Positions 47,855-57,610 of a stretch of DNA of 64,000 nucleotides are shown here, in pieces; position 1 is the first letter of the stretch; each line of letters starts with the position of its first letter. The stretch lies in contig JAKSXM010000247.1 in assembly GCA_022575985.1 (NCBI GenBank), positions 4,859,501 through 4,923,500 on the forward strand. Direction: 5' to 3'. This DNA comes from Anagrus nilaparvatae. Its lineage: Eukaryota > Arthropoda > Insecta > Hymenoptera > Mymaridae. The notes beneath the pieces were generated by a model. That model saw nothing but the letters and a program-made list of their open reading frames with translations, searched no databases and had not been told where the DNA came from. A program made the translations under genes and the position numbers.

Positions 47855-48425
47855 TTTTTAAATAAAATTTATATGGTTAACTTATAATATAAATTATTTG
47901 TTTTTATTTGACAAAATTTGTAAATAAACATTTGCTTTTGAATAAATTTTTTAAATTACAAGTCAATAAAAAAAAACAGTTAATTAATATGAATTGAAAA
48001 AAATAAAAATAGTATTTATTTACACATCGATTGTCCCGTGATAATTAGCTAATTTATAATCCTTTTTCATCTTGACCAGAACAGAATGGCTTAACGTGTA
48101 ATTCTTTACTTATTTACTAAATAAATATTAATAATTATTTTTAAGCTAAACTTAGAAAACCAAGCATCAAAAATGCTGAAAAGGTCCAATTCTAAGTTCT
48201 CTAATTGTAACGTTGAAGATACAGTCAGAGTTGAAATTCCTCATGGTGATAATAGAAAAAGATGAAAAAGGATTATAAATTAGATTATTAAATTATTTAC
48301 AATTTTTAATTAAATTATTTACAAATTTTGTCAAATAAAAACAATATAATTTATATTATAAATTAACCATATAAATTTTATTTAAAAATTTTATAAAATT
48401 TATTAAATTATATTTTAATGCAAAA
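47855..48425. mobile_element. Stem-loop element in the right arm
   Basis: Arms 47860-48070 and 48265-48425 are inverted copies (ttataaaatttttaaataaa, ttatatggttaacttataat, aattagctaatttataatcc and complements). The loop holds a short coding-like fragment (48161-48262). No clear target duplication was seen. Confidence 0.6.
48161..48262 (+). pseudogene. Short coding remnant in the stem-loop
   Basis: 34 codons read QASKMLKRSNSKFSN and then CNVEDTVRVEIPHGDNRKR before a stop. This resembles the region after the integrase core in transposon-derived proteins of the KRBA2/Ginger kind that carry a DTVRVPIPD-like motif. The match is short and from memory of the family, so the call is tentative. Confidence 0.3.
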
Positions 48426-48553
48426 TAAATAAAATTACAGTTAATTGACTAATTGTATAATAAAAAATTTAATTAAATACAAAAGTATGATAGCGGTAAA
48501 ATAATAAAATTTTTTTAAAAAAAGTTACTAGATGTTTGTTGGTTTGTTACTAT
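48420..48553. repeat. Right arm of the giant inverted repeat, inner part
   Basis: Complement of 37430-37557: ttaattgactaattgtata, acaaaagtatgatagcggta and tagatgtttgttggtttg are shared. It is cut at 48554 by the foldback that follows; the arm resumes at 50325. Confidence 0.85.
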
Positions 48554-48555
48554 TA

Positions 48556-50324
48556 CTCCAGGCAAATCACGGGATTTAGGGTGATTTTTTCCCCACTAAT
48601 GAGGTTTGTTCCCCTTTATGTTTTTTGGGTCGCTGATTACGAATTTCGGGGTCCCGGAGACCCTCTAAGGGTGGAACACCCTTAAATTTGCAAATTCACC
48701 CTTTTAAGGGGTATTTTAACAATATTTTTAACAGGAGTTATAAATAACAATTTAAGCAGATTATAATAGGTTTTTTGGCTCACTAATCACGAATTTGAGG
48801 GTCCCAAGTGTGTAAAGTTGATTAAACAGCCTTAAATTTGCAAATCAACCCTTATTTTTGCAAAATTCATACCCAGGCCCTTTCAAACGGCAGGGTCATG
48901 ATTTTTTAGGTTTTTGGGGTTGCTAATTACAAATTTAGAGGTTTAAACTTCATAAAATTGATTAAACACCCTTAAATTTGCAAATCAACCCTTATTTTTG
49001 CAAACTTTATACCCAAGCCTTTTCAATCGGCAGGATCATGATTTATTAGGTTTTTGAGGTTGGTAATTATGAATTTAGGGTTTTTGACTTCATAAAATTG
49101 ATTAAACACCCTTGAATTTGCAAATCAACCCTTATTTTTGCAAAATTCATATCCAAGCCCTTTTAAACGGCTGGGTCATGATTTAATAGGTTTCTGGGGT
49201 TGCTAATTATGAATTTAGAGGTTTAAACTTCATAAAATTTATTAAACATCCTTAAATTTGCTAATTGACCCTTAATTTGCAAAATTTAGTATACAAGCCT
49301 TTTAAAATGAAAAACAAACTTTCTTTAACAGTCTTTTTATGTTGAAAACTATGAATTTGGGTTATCAAACGAAAAAAAATTAGTGAAAGGTTTAATTAAA
49401 AAAATTCCTTTGTTAAATTTAAAAATTTTCTTTATTGATTTTAGTAACAATTGCGTTCAGTTTATATATTTAATTTATGATCTTATAAGCAAAGCATTAA
49501 AAATAAATTCTCTTAACTACGCATGATTTGATGAATATAAATCTTCTTTAAATATCATAAAAAAAATAAAATTTATTATAAAAATGTCAGAAAAATAAGA
49601 CATAAAATTTTTAGAAAAATAAAACATTATTTTTTAAAATTAATTTGATGATATCCTAATCTCCTTCTGGTTCATCAATTGTAATTTACATAAAAAGACT
49701 GTTAAAGAAAGTTTGTTTTTCATTTTAAAAGGCTTGTATACTAAATTTTGCAAATTAAGGGTCAATTAGCAAATTTAAGGGTGTTTAATCAATTTTATGA
49801 AGTTTAAACCTCTAAATTCGTAATTAGCAACCCCAAAAACCTAATAAATCATGACCCTGCCGTTTGAAAGGGCCTAGGTATTAATTTTGCAAAAATAAGG
49901 GTTGATTTGCAAATTTAAGGGTGTTTAACCAACTTTATTCAGTTAAAACCCACAAATTCGTAATTAACGACCCCAAAAACCTATAAAATCATGATCCTGC
50001 CGATTGAAAAGGCTTGGATATAAAGTTTGCAAAAATAAGGGTTGATTTGCAAATTTAAGGGTGTTTAATCAACTTTACACACTTGGGACCCTCAAATTCG
50101 TGATTAGTGAGCCAAAAAACATATTATAATCTGCTTAAATTGTTATTTATAACTCCTGTTAAAAATATTGTTATAATACCCCTTAAAAGGGTAAATTGGC
50201 AAATTTAAGGGTGTTCCACCCTTAGACGGTCTCCGGGACCCCGAAATTCGTGTTCAGCGACCCAAAAAACTTAAAGGGGAACAAACCTCATTAGTGGGGA
50301 AAAAATCGACCCCCCCCCCGTGAT
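48556..50324. mobile_element. Large foldback of the GGGTCGCTGA family in the right arm
   Basis: The left end starts CTCCAGGCAAATCACGGG after TA. The right end closes with the complement cccgtgatt but lacks the last ~10 bp. The arms (about 780 bp each) mirror each other: gttttttgggtcgctgatta, cggggtcccggagaccctct, four ~135-bp units with cacccttaaatttgcaaat and aggtttttggggttgctaat. The centre lies at about 49500. No coding frame. It interrupts the arm of the giant repeat, whose text is contiguous at 37221-37557. Confidence 0.8.
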
Positions 50325-50523
50325 TAAATTTTATACGAATCGGACTTTATCCAGCTCGCTTGGATAATGTTAGCTTTGTCCAAGCGATACCGGTTAATGT
50401 TGAACAAAAAAATAAAAAATGTAGAGAATCGGACTTTATCCAACACGGCTTGGCTAAAGCTAGCTTTAACCGGATAGTCTTAGCTTTATCCAGAGATCGG
50501 ACTCTAACCGTAACATATATATG
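50325..50523. repeat. Right arm of the giant inverted repeat, outer part
   Basis: Complement of 37221-37420. Contains ttggataatgttagctttgtcc, taaagctagctttaaccgg and three gactttatcc/gactctaacc sites (words given in pieces). The 66-codon frame here is a by-product. Confidence 0.85.
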
Positions 50524-51599
50524 TTTTTTTTTTTTAGTTTTCTTTACTTTTATAACTTAAATAAGTATCAATTATATCCCTAAATGAACCTCCTGGGCCT
50601 ACAAATACTAGAGTCCGCGCTATTAGATAAAAGTTTGAGGCTAATTTCTAAAAAAAGTTTCTACTTACACTGAAAAACCGAAGAAATTGAAGCAATGACT
50701 AAGAAGCAATTGATATATGCCAATGATGAATATCATTAATTCAATGGCGAGATTGGAATTATTTCAAATATTTAAAACTATATTGAAATGATTTTGAATA
50801 TTATCATTTCAATTATTATTATTATAGTCTTTATTTAGCCAAGCAAAAATGATATAATACATCAATATACAATATATACATTAAAAAAAAATGAATAATA
50901 CAATAAAATACTTATAAAATGCTATATACAATTATTCTATAAAATTTAATACAATAAAATAAAATAAAATTTAATATAATAAAATATAAAAGTGATTTTG
51001 GTCAAATCTTTGGATTAATAGTCTAATGCATAACATATTGGAGTGTACGTCAAGTCGGTAATAGTTTAATACGTGGCTAAGGATGATTTAATTCAAAATT
51101 TATAATGATTTATAAATCACTACTGTATAAATACTGTCTAATGCTCTTTTTGAAACGCGTTCAATTTATATTTATTAACAGAAAATAAGAAAAAATTTAT
51201 TTTTTTATTTTCTCTTATTTTATATTTACATTTAATATTTTATTCTTATTATTTACTTGTTGTTTATTGTCTCCCCCGTTTGTTTATTTTTTTTTGAATT
51301 ATACTTTACTACTAATGGACCGGTACTAATTTTTAATATTTTGTCTATTTCTGGTCCCGAAGATAACCAAATTTCGATAAATTCATAAAATCTATTTAAA
51401 AACGTTTTAAAAAAATCAAAAACTCACGATAAATTGAAAATTTTCTTGGCAACACGATGGTCCAAACCGTCCAAACTCTGACTCAGACCATATCATAGCT
51501 CCGGTGGCTCTATTCCAAATGATTTCAGATTTGGCATGAAGATAGTCTATTGCATATACTATCATATACTTATCTTGGTTGTATTATTAATGTGAAAAT

Positions 51600-51947
51600 A
51601 AATAAAGCCTATTTTTAAAGATGAAATCGAAAATAAGATTTAATTTGTAGTTAAAATAGCACATTTTTGCTTTGAAATCGCCAAGGACAAGTTTATTGCT
51701 GTAATTTGCGGTGGCTTTAGCTAGAACATCCAGAAATGGGGTACCTCTATGGAAAGACGAATCAGGAGACTACGGCAATATTGATGAGAGAAAATACAAA
51801 AGAAATTTCGCAAATGAGATATTCAGGGAGTTTCAATTCGCCCGAGCTTCGACCTTTTCTATCATTACGGATTAAGGAGTAACCTCGGATTAGAGCTAAT
51901 TTATCTGTAAAGGCAGAGTTAAACCAGTTTTCAGTTATGGCAATCAC
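51600..51947 (-). pseudogene. LINE ORF2 endonuclease start, broken
   Basis: The - strand reads MIAITENWFNSAFTDKLA and IRGYSLIRNDRKGRSSGE, the N-terminal blocks of apurinic-type endonucleases of CR1/Jockey LINEs. After a frameshift it continues FLDVLAKATANYSNKLVLGDFKAK near 51720-51660 (LVLGDFxAK is the conserved GDFN box with K for N), given here in two pieces: FLDVLAKATANYSNK and LVLGDFKAK. Catalytic context is damaged and the RT does not follow. Confidence 0.65.
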
Positions 51948-52249
51948 GTGATGTTTTAAGGAGGAGAAATAAACTCTGCAAAAATCGAGGCATTTTGGTT
52001 TGCATAGAGAACTAGCAGTGAAGTGACAGGCTGAGAATGAGTTTGGTGAGGATTTGTGTGATTTAGGGGTGTTGAGAAATTTGAGTGTGTAGGATTTTAA
52101 TATTTAATTGTAAAAAGGTACTAATAATTTGCTATTGGGGGTCATTTGAGGTGTCTGTTTGGATAAATATTGGATTGTCGAATAGGCTTAACTGAGATTG
52201 AATGAGATGAGTGATAGGAGAAGAGGACAGGGGATTTATGTTGTCAAAG

Positions 52250-52925
52250 TTAGATACTGGAGAAATTTGCGATGGTACTGAGAGAGGAAGGGGATTGGGC
52301 CTGACTGAAGGGGAGGAGAGGGGGAGATTGAAAGGGTTTTAGTTCAAAAGAGGAGGAGTTTTTGAACTGGAAGGTTTGTTTTTTTGGGAGTTGACGGGGT
52401 TGAGAGTTGTTAGATCGAGAAAGTGGGGGACGCATGAAAATTATTTTTATATTTAGTTCTTTGATATTGAAAGTTTTTACTTTGTTGTTCTTGATTTGAG
52501 GGGAACCTTGGAGGTGGCTGAAAGAATTGAGGAAGTTACAAGTGAACCTGGCTAGAGTTGAATCTTGATGATGGCTGAGTAAATTGAGACTGGTTCATTT
52601 GAGCTTGCTGACTTGAATTCTGGTAAATAGTTTGAATTTGTGGTAGATTTACAAATAATTTAGGAGAAAAATGAGTAGAGAGAGATTTGGCTTAGGCTTG
52701 TAGGTCTTTGTGGCTATTTATTATAATTGCTCCATCATTTGGCGTAACTTGCATAAAAACCGCCCTTATGTCAGGATTTGTAAAGGCCCATAGATTTTTT
52801 TAAGTTTCGTACAGCGATGAGAAGCTTATGGACTTCTTTTGGTAAGTACTCATTAATATAAATATGATTGGTGGAAATGGAGTATTCGAAGACGTCGCTA
52901 TTTGCTATTTTTCCACGAGACCTTT
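52250..52925 (-). pseudogene. LINE ORF1-like remnant with FP-like domain
   Basis: The - strand near 52925-52790 reads SRGKIANSDVFEYSIS and YINEYLPKEVHKLLIAVRNL, then a frameshift and GLYKSWHKGGFYASYAK-like sequence (with a stop in place of W). This matches the domain near the C-terminus of ORF1 proteins of CR1/L2-type LINEs that resembles baculovirus FP protein. Downstream lies a Ser/Pro/Gln-rich tail (52435-52250). Broken by stops. Confidence 0.5.
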
Positions 52926-52979
52926 ATTATAAATAAAAAATAATTCAATTACGGATTTACTGTTTTTATGAAATATACA

Positions 52980-53460
52980 TAAAAAATATGCCGTTTTAGG
53001 GGTAATTTTAGGGGTATTTTAGGAGTATTATATTTATTCTAAAAATTTTCTCGATTTGAAGATTTTATTTTCTAGTTATATTAATTAACACAAAATAATT
53101 CTGTTTATATTTATTAAAACTTTTTAAGGGGCAAATATTGTAACTTTCCACAAAAATCTCTTTTTTCCTTACCTTAATAACAATTTTCACTTTTAAAAGT
53201 TGATCTCGATTTAATTTATTTTTTCAAAGTTTAATCAACTGTCAATATCATTTTTCTGACATTAGATTTGAATTCAGCGACAACAAAAACATATACATAT
53301 GTGTGCTATTTTCATAAATCCCGATTATAAATTACCGTTTGACAGCTAGTTGACAGCTGTCAACTGTCAATATCATTTTTCTGACATCAGATTTGAATTT
53401 AGCGACCTCAAAAACTTAAGACTATATACTTTTATTTATCAAAAGATGCATTAAAAAAAT
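52980..53460. repeat. Diverged copy of GGGTCGCTGA-type modules
   Basis: Contains ggggtaattttaggggtat words and two tandem blocks with caactgtcaatatcattttt, tctgacat and gaattcagcgac..aaaaac (about 53235-53300 and 53355-53420). The motif agcgac..caaaaac is the complement of the gttttt.ggtcgct core seen in the foldback elements. Confidence 0.5.
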
Positions 53461-53755
53461 AAAATATGACCTTTTCCAGTAATTAATAATGTTGGATCTG
53501 TGGAGCTTTGGAGTTTTGTAGGAGCTGAAGAAAACATTTTGGAGCTTCGTGCCCATTGAGACTTTTGCTCAGGATGACGAAATGTACAACATACCAAAAA
53601 TTCAGCCAATTCCGCTGAAACCCGAATCCTAAAAGGTTTGTGCGGGGTCCTTTACGATCGATCGTAAAATTACGATATTTTTTTGTTAATTTACGATTTT
53701 TTTAGTAAATTTACGAATTTTTCGTTAATTTACGAAAATTTTGTATGATTACCAT
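53461..53755. other. Unassigned sequence with ttacga repeats
   Basis: 53650-53740 has six to seven copies of tttacga-type words, including the palindrome tacgatcgatcgta. The stretch 53490-53560 briefly opens a frame but has no known match. Confidence 0.5.
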
Positions 53756-54125
53756 AGGGTATTTTTAACATTGTATATACGGAAATGAGGATTTTTAATT
53801 TTAATTTTTTGCTGTATATACGGTTCATTTAATATGGAATCCGTATGAAAAATACCGTGTATACGGTTCTAAAAATGTACGGACCAGTATTTTCAAAGCC
53901 GTACATACGGATAAATTTGTACGTGACCCGTATTTTGTAAACCTTATATGCGGTTCTCAAAATTTTTCTACCGTATATACGGTTTTCATAATACGGTTCC
54001 CGTATTTTAGACAACCGTATATACGGGTCAAAATTTGAATCAACCGTACAAACGGATGAGTTGTATACGGGACCATATATCATTTACCCGTATATACGGT
54101 TAATTTAAATACGGGAACCATATAA
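53756..54125. repeat. Array of CCGTATATACGG palindromes, left arm
   Basis: About twelve imperfect copies of accgtatatacggt with spacers of 20-30 bp such as aaatacgggacc. Each copy is itself palindromic. A mirrored array lies at 55370-55552, with the hAT core and GC-rich arrays between them. Confidence 0.85.
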
Positions 54126-54175
54126 TATTAGCCGTAGTAACAGTAACAACACTTTACACAGTTTTCAGCCATTAG

Positions 54176-54345
54176 ACCTGCACCAAGACCGAGGTGAGGC
54201 AAGGTTTGATATAAATGATCGAGACCGAGGCGAGGCAAGGCGAAAGATGGATCTCGCCTCGCCTCGGACTCGGCCGAGGTCGAAAAATCATTACCTCGGT
54301 CTCGGCCTCGCCTTGGTCTCGGCCGAGATCCTCGCCCGAGATTTG
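54176..54345. repeat. GC-rich GAGGC/GCCTC array, left arm
   Basis: Repeated gaccgaggcgaggcaagg, then the complement form ctcgcctcgcctcgg and gcctcggtctcggccgag. About 60 per cent GC in a genome that is near 25 per cent. The array is mirrored at 55168-55330; flanking agacctgcaccaag and its counterpart (gtgaaggtctatcagcc) are partly complementary. Confidence 0.85.
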
Positions 54346-54361
54346 ATAAAACAAAAAACAA

Positions 54362-55130
54362 TTAAAATTCGTTAGTTAAAGCATCATCTTTCGATGATCA
54401 TCTCTTAGGCTGATCAATCAAAGAAGCATTTGAAAAGAAGTGTTCTACGGGAACTGACGTGGCCATGATCTACAGCTTATCTCTGGCTATTTTTGATAAA
54501 ATTGGGTAAAAATCCTTGTGCTCTCTCCACCAATCTAATATATTTGTATATTCGGGAGCACGTGGTGCATCTAAATAGTTGTTTAACTCTTCTTCCCAGT
54601 TTTGTTCCTCATCTTCATCAAAAATAACTGAAAAATCCAGCATTTTATTATTATTAACTTCCTTTTTTGGGGTTTCATTTTTCACATCTTTGCATTGTTT
54701 AAACGTATCATAATATTTTGTGTATATTTTTTTAAAACATTTGAAACTTTCTTTCTCTAATTCTTGTCCCCAAGAAGTTTTTGCAATTTTTTTTTTTTAT
54801 GTCTTGGGTCTAAAATAAGGGAAGCACTGTAGAACCAATTACATTGTCTATAGAACTTTAAAAGTTTATTTTGACCTTTCTGAAAAGCTCCTATATTAAA
54901 ATTCTATCTAATCACGATCGATCATTTTTTTTGTTTAAATCAGACGTAATCTTTTCGACTTTATCAAGTAAAATTTTGAATGCTAAAACTGCAGAGGGAA
55001 GCATGGGGAAGCATACTTTTCAGCTGATAAAAGATCTGTTACTTGTTTAAAAATTTGTAAATATGATATGATGATATCTTTTACTAATACTTCTTACTCG
55101 CGTTAATAAACTGGTTACTTCATTATCAAT
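54362..55130 (-). pseudogene. hAT transposase C-terminal half, broken
   Basis: On the - strand the frame reads WFYSASLILDPRHKKKK (the LDPRxK box), SFKCFKKIYTKYYDTFKQC, and after an acidic linker EEELNNYLDAPRAP, ILDWWREHKDFYPILS and KIARDKL. A TAG stop at about 54470 interrupts, and the same frame goes on with IMATSVPVEHFFSNASLID, the last part of the hAT dimerisation domain (TSVPxExxFS). N-terminal catalytic blocks are absent. It sits between the mirrored arrays and is probably the relic of the transposase whose ends they form. Confidence 0.8.
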
Positions 55131-55167
55131 AATGTTTGCATTATCACAGGCGAAATATTTTGAATTT

Positions 55168-55335
55168 GTTGCGAGGCAGAACGAGGCGAGGCGAGGCGAG
55201 TCGAGGCGAGTCCGAGGTTCACAAAAAGACAGTATCGGCCTCGCCTCGGTATAACGAGAATTTCAATTTTCCGATCTCGCCTCGATCTCGCCTCGGGCTC
55301 GCCTTGCTCAAAGCGAGGCCACCTCGTTACTTCGG
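55168..55335. repeat. GC-rich GAGGC/GCCTC array, right arm
   Basis: gaggcgaggcgaggcgag followed by gcctcgcctcggtataac and gatctcgcctcgatctcgcc. Inverted counterpart of 54176-54345. Confidence 0.85.
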
Positions 55336-55369
55336 TGAAGGTCTATCAGCCATTTGTTCGAATTCTTAA

Positions 55370-55552
55370 AATACGGGTTCCGTATATTGTTACCCGTATA
55401 TACGGAAAAATTTATACGGACCCGTATTCACTTTACCCGTACATACGGATATGTACAATTTTTTTCCGTATATACAGCTATGGAAAATACGGACCGTATT
55501 TTTCTGTTCCCGTATATAGGGTTAATGCGCGTCATAATCACCCGTATTTCCC
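55370..55552. repeat. Array of CCGTATATACGG palindromes, right arm
   Basis: Five to six copies (cccgtatatacgg, cccgtacatacgg, tccgtatatacagc). The outer edge reads cgtatttcccaaccctg at about 55543-55559, whose complement CAGGGTTGGGAAATACG is a plausible hAT-type end. A matching left end was not found. Confidence 0.8.
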
Positions 55553-55621
55553 AACCCTGATTTATATAAATAAGGTCTCTAAATAAAACAATGTATTGGA
55601 ATTTTAAGAGGTCAGATTTGG

Positions 55622-56020
55622 TTTACATGGTGTTTTTGGGTCGTTGAATTTCGGTGACTTTTTTATGATAATTTAATAATTATCCCTTTAAATTAGCAAT
55701 TTTTTCAGTGTTCAGATATGGACTTTAGCTTTTTCTAGGTCGCTTAACAAGAATCTCGGAGATTTTTATTAAAAATTAATTTCTCACTCTTTAGTTAGCA
55801 AAATATAGTCCTAAAAGGGGGGTGGTTTGGCTGTTTTTGCATTTTCAGTGTCCAGGCTTATACTTTAAGGGTTTTTTGGCTCGCTGAACAAGAATTACAG
55901 AGAAATGTATATGAAAAATTAATTTATCGTCCTTAAATTAACAAAAACTACCCGTAAAACTTTGTTTGTGTTATTGTCACCATTATAGAATCCAGATTTG
56001 GTTCGTTTGGGTTTCATAAA
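55622..56020. repeat. Three tandem ~140-bp modules of the GGGTCGCTGA family
   Basis: Each unit has a tttttgggtcgttgaa / ctaggtcgcttaacaagaat / ttttggctcgctgaacaaga core, then an ataatttctcacccttaaa-like stretch and aactaccc..aaaagg. They are all in one orientation here, unlike the foldback copies. A partial element or half of a foldback. Confidence 0.65.
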
Positions 56021-56239
56021 AACTCCCTGTAGTTCATGATCATCGTCCCAATAAACTATAGTAAACAAAATTTGGTGGTGGCCAAAAAGACAAATCACCT
56101 TCTTTACTACACTATAAAAAATAAAACATTTATAATTATGTAAGAAAAAGTTATAAATTTTGTTGAGTTAAAAACAATCTCTTCCTTTTGTGAACACAAA
56201 AATACTAGATCTCCTAGTAAAAATAAAATTTCATTTCTT

Positions 56240-56720
56240 GATTCTTATGTTTTTTCAGCACCTGCATAATTTGAGTCACGGTACACAAAATTAACTTTTT
56301 TTCACCATTAAAAACTATTTAAAATTACTCATTCCTTTTATATATTATAAAATTTTTTTAACCATTTTCCAATGACTAACCATACGTTTGCTATTAAATT
56401 TGCTAAGATAATTTACTGCAAAACTTATACCTGGACGTGATATAATATCCAGATATAAAAGGCTTTCGATTGTTTGACGTTAAGGTACTGTTTCGCTAAA
56501 GGACTCATCATTTACTGAATTTTTAGGATTACTAAACATTCTACTTTCTATCGGTTTATGTGCGGAATAAATCTCTCCGAAAAATTCACTAAAGTATCTT
56601 TTCTCTATATCTAGACTGACTTACAAATATTTCATTTGAAGTTACTTTTATTTCCATTCCTAGTTAAGATAGCTCTTTTTCTTTGATTTTGCTGTAAGTT
56701 ATTGTGCATTCTTTATCTAA
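56240..56720 (-). pseudogene. Ty1/copia reverse transcriptase fragment
   Basis: The - strand reads LGMEIKVTSNEIFVSQSRY near 56680, then, one frame over, EFFGEIYSAHKPIESRMFS, RQTIESLLYLDIISRP and GISFAVNYLSKFNS to about 56380. These are the blocks after the catalytic core of copia-type RT (LGxEI...LSQ..Y; vGsLlYl...RPDIsfaV). A frameshift, an in-frame stop before RQTI and the lack of the catalytic box show a dead fragment. No LTR was found. Confidence 0.7.
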
Positions 56721-57606
56721 CTTGTTTAAAATATTTAATATTTTCTTTGGTCAATTCTAAGAACATTTTTGTATGCAAAATTTTTATCTAAAATTAACCC
56801 TTTTCAAGTTATAAATTAATTAAAACATATAATTAAAATCTCTATGAGTTCTTAAATCAAAAAGGTATAATTTTATACAAATTAATTTTAGCAAAGGAAA
56901 GGGCCTCCAATTAGCTAAATATTATGTTTTTGAGCATTATTAGGGACACTTCTAAATTTTGCCCCGAAATTTTCAAATCTAGGAAACCAAAATTGGCCAA
57001 AAAATTTTTCTGAAAAATATTTTTTAATTTTAATCTTTTTTATCTAATAAATTTTATTTTTGGATTCAGTGTGCTAGAAGTATAAATTGTTGAATTTCCA
57101 ACATTAAGCACTTATTTGCTCTGTTATGCCACAGGGTATCAAGTGTTTAGGAAAAACTAAATAAAAACGCTGCTAAATTATTGTAAATACAGTTCCTCAA
57201 GCAATGACAAATATTTATATGAGTCTCAATATGAGTTCAAAATTTTTACCATTTTATGTATTATATCGGAAAATTAACTAAAAAATATTCTAGTTGTATT
57301 GAAACTATATTCCCGTGCAAAAAAATTACGCGTTACGTTAACAAAAAAAATTTGAGTTTTTTTTTTTTTGAAAGGAAAAAGTTTGACACAAAGAATACAA
57401 GAATTTGATAAATATTGAATTTTTGGGACTAGAAATTTCGTAGGAAAATAATTAGGTATTGCTTCCTGAATAAAAAATAGTATATTAAGTATCAAGGGCG
57501 AAAAAGTTTAGATACTCGGCGAAGCCGGGCACGAGTGATATGTGTTTACGCTAGTGTCTGAAGTATTTCGCCCATGGTGCTTACACTATTTTTTGCCCTA
57601 CTGGGT
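56721..57606. other. AT-rich sequence, nothing recognised
   Basis: No gene. The last ~90 bp include a short GC-containing stretch (actcggcgaagccgggcac) and the left half of the small dispersed repeat also seen at 26676. Confidence 0.5.
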
Positions 57607-57610
57607 TTAA

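Larger units (their letters stand above)
37221..50523. mobile_element. Putative giant inverted-repeat element (~13.3 kb)
   Basis: The left end (37221-37557) and right end (50523-50325, continuing at 48553-48420 beyond an inserted foldback) are inverted copies with about 90 per cent identity by eye. Further inward, 37820-38140 is mirrored, more weakly, at 45765-45475. The inside has tandem arrays only, plus inserted elements; no transposase frame survives. It could be one very large non-autonomous palindromic element or two separate copies of a shorter repeat in opposite orientation. Confidence 0.5.
50812..52930 (-). mobile_element. CR1/Jockey-type LINE remnant
   Basis: On the - strand an ORF1-like region (52930-52250) precedes an endonuclease start (51947-51600). 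At 50812-50840 the - strand reads AATAAAGACTATAATAATAATAAT, in pieces AATAAAGACTAT then an AAT tail, which looks like the 3' terminus of such an element. The reverse transcriptase seems to be missing, so the middle is deleted or decayed. The stretch 50524-50811 holds nothing recognisable. Confidence 0.5.

Noticed and set aside
54128..54361. Arg/Asp-rich - strand frames in the GC-rich array
   Set aside because: The frames (PRPRRGRDRG type) are translations of the GAGGC repeat, not a gene.
57511..57560. GC-containing hairpin-like stretch as a Helitron 3' end
   Set aside because: The palindrome is imperfect and no CTRR terminus or Rep/helicase sequence is seen; it is probably part of the small repeat next to the Kolobok-like insertion.
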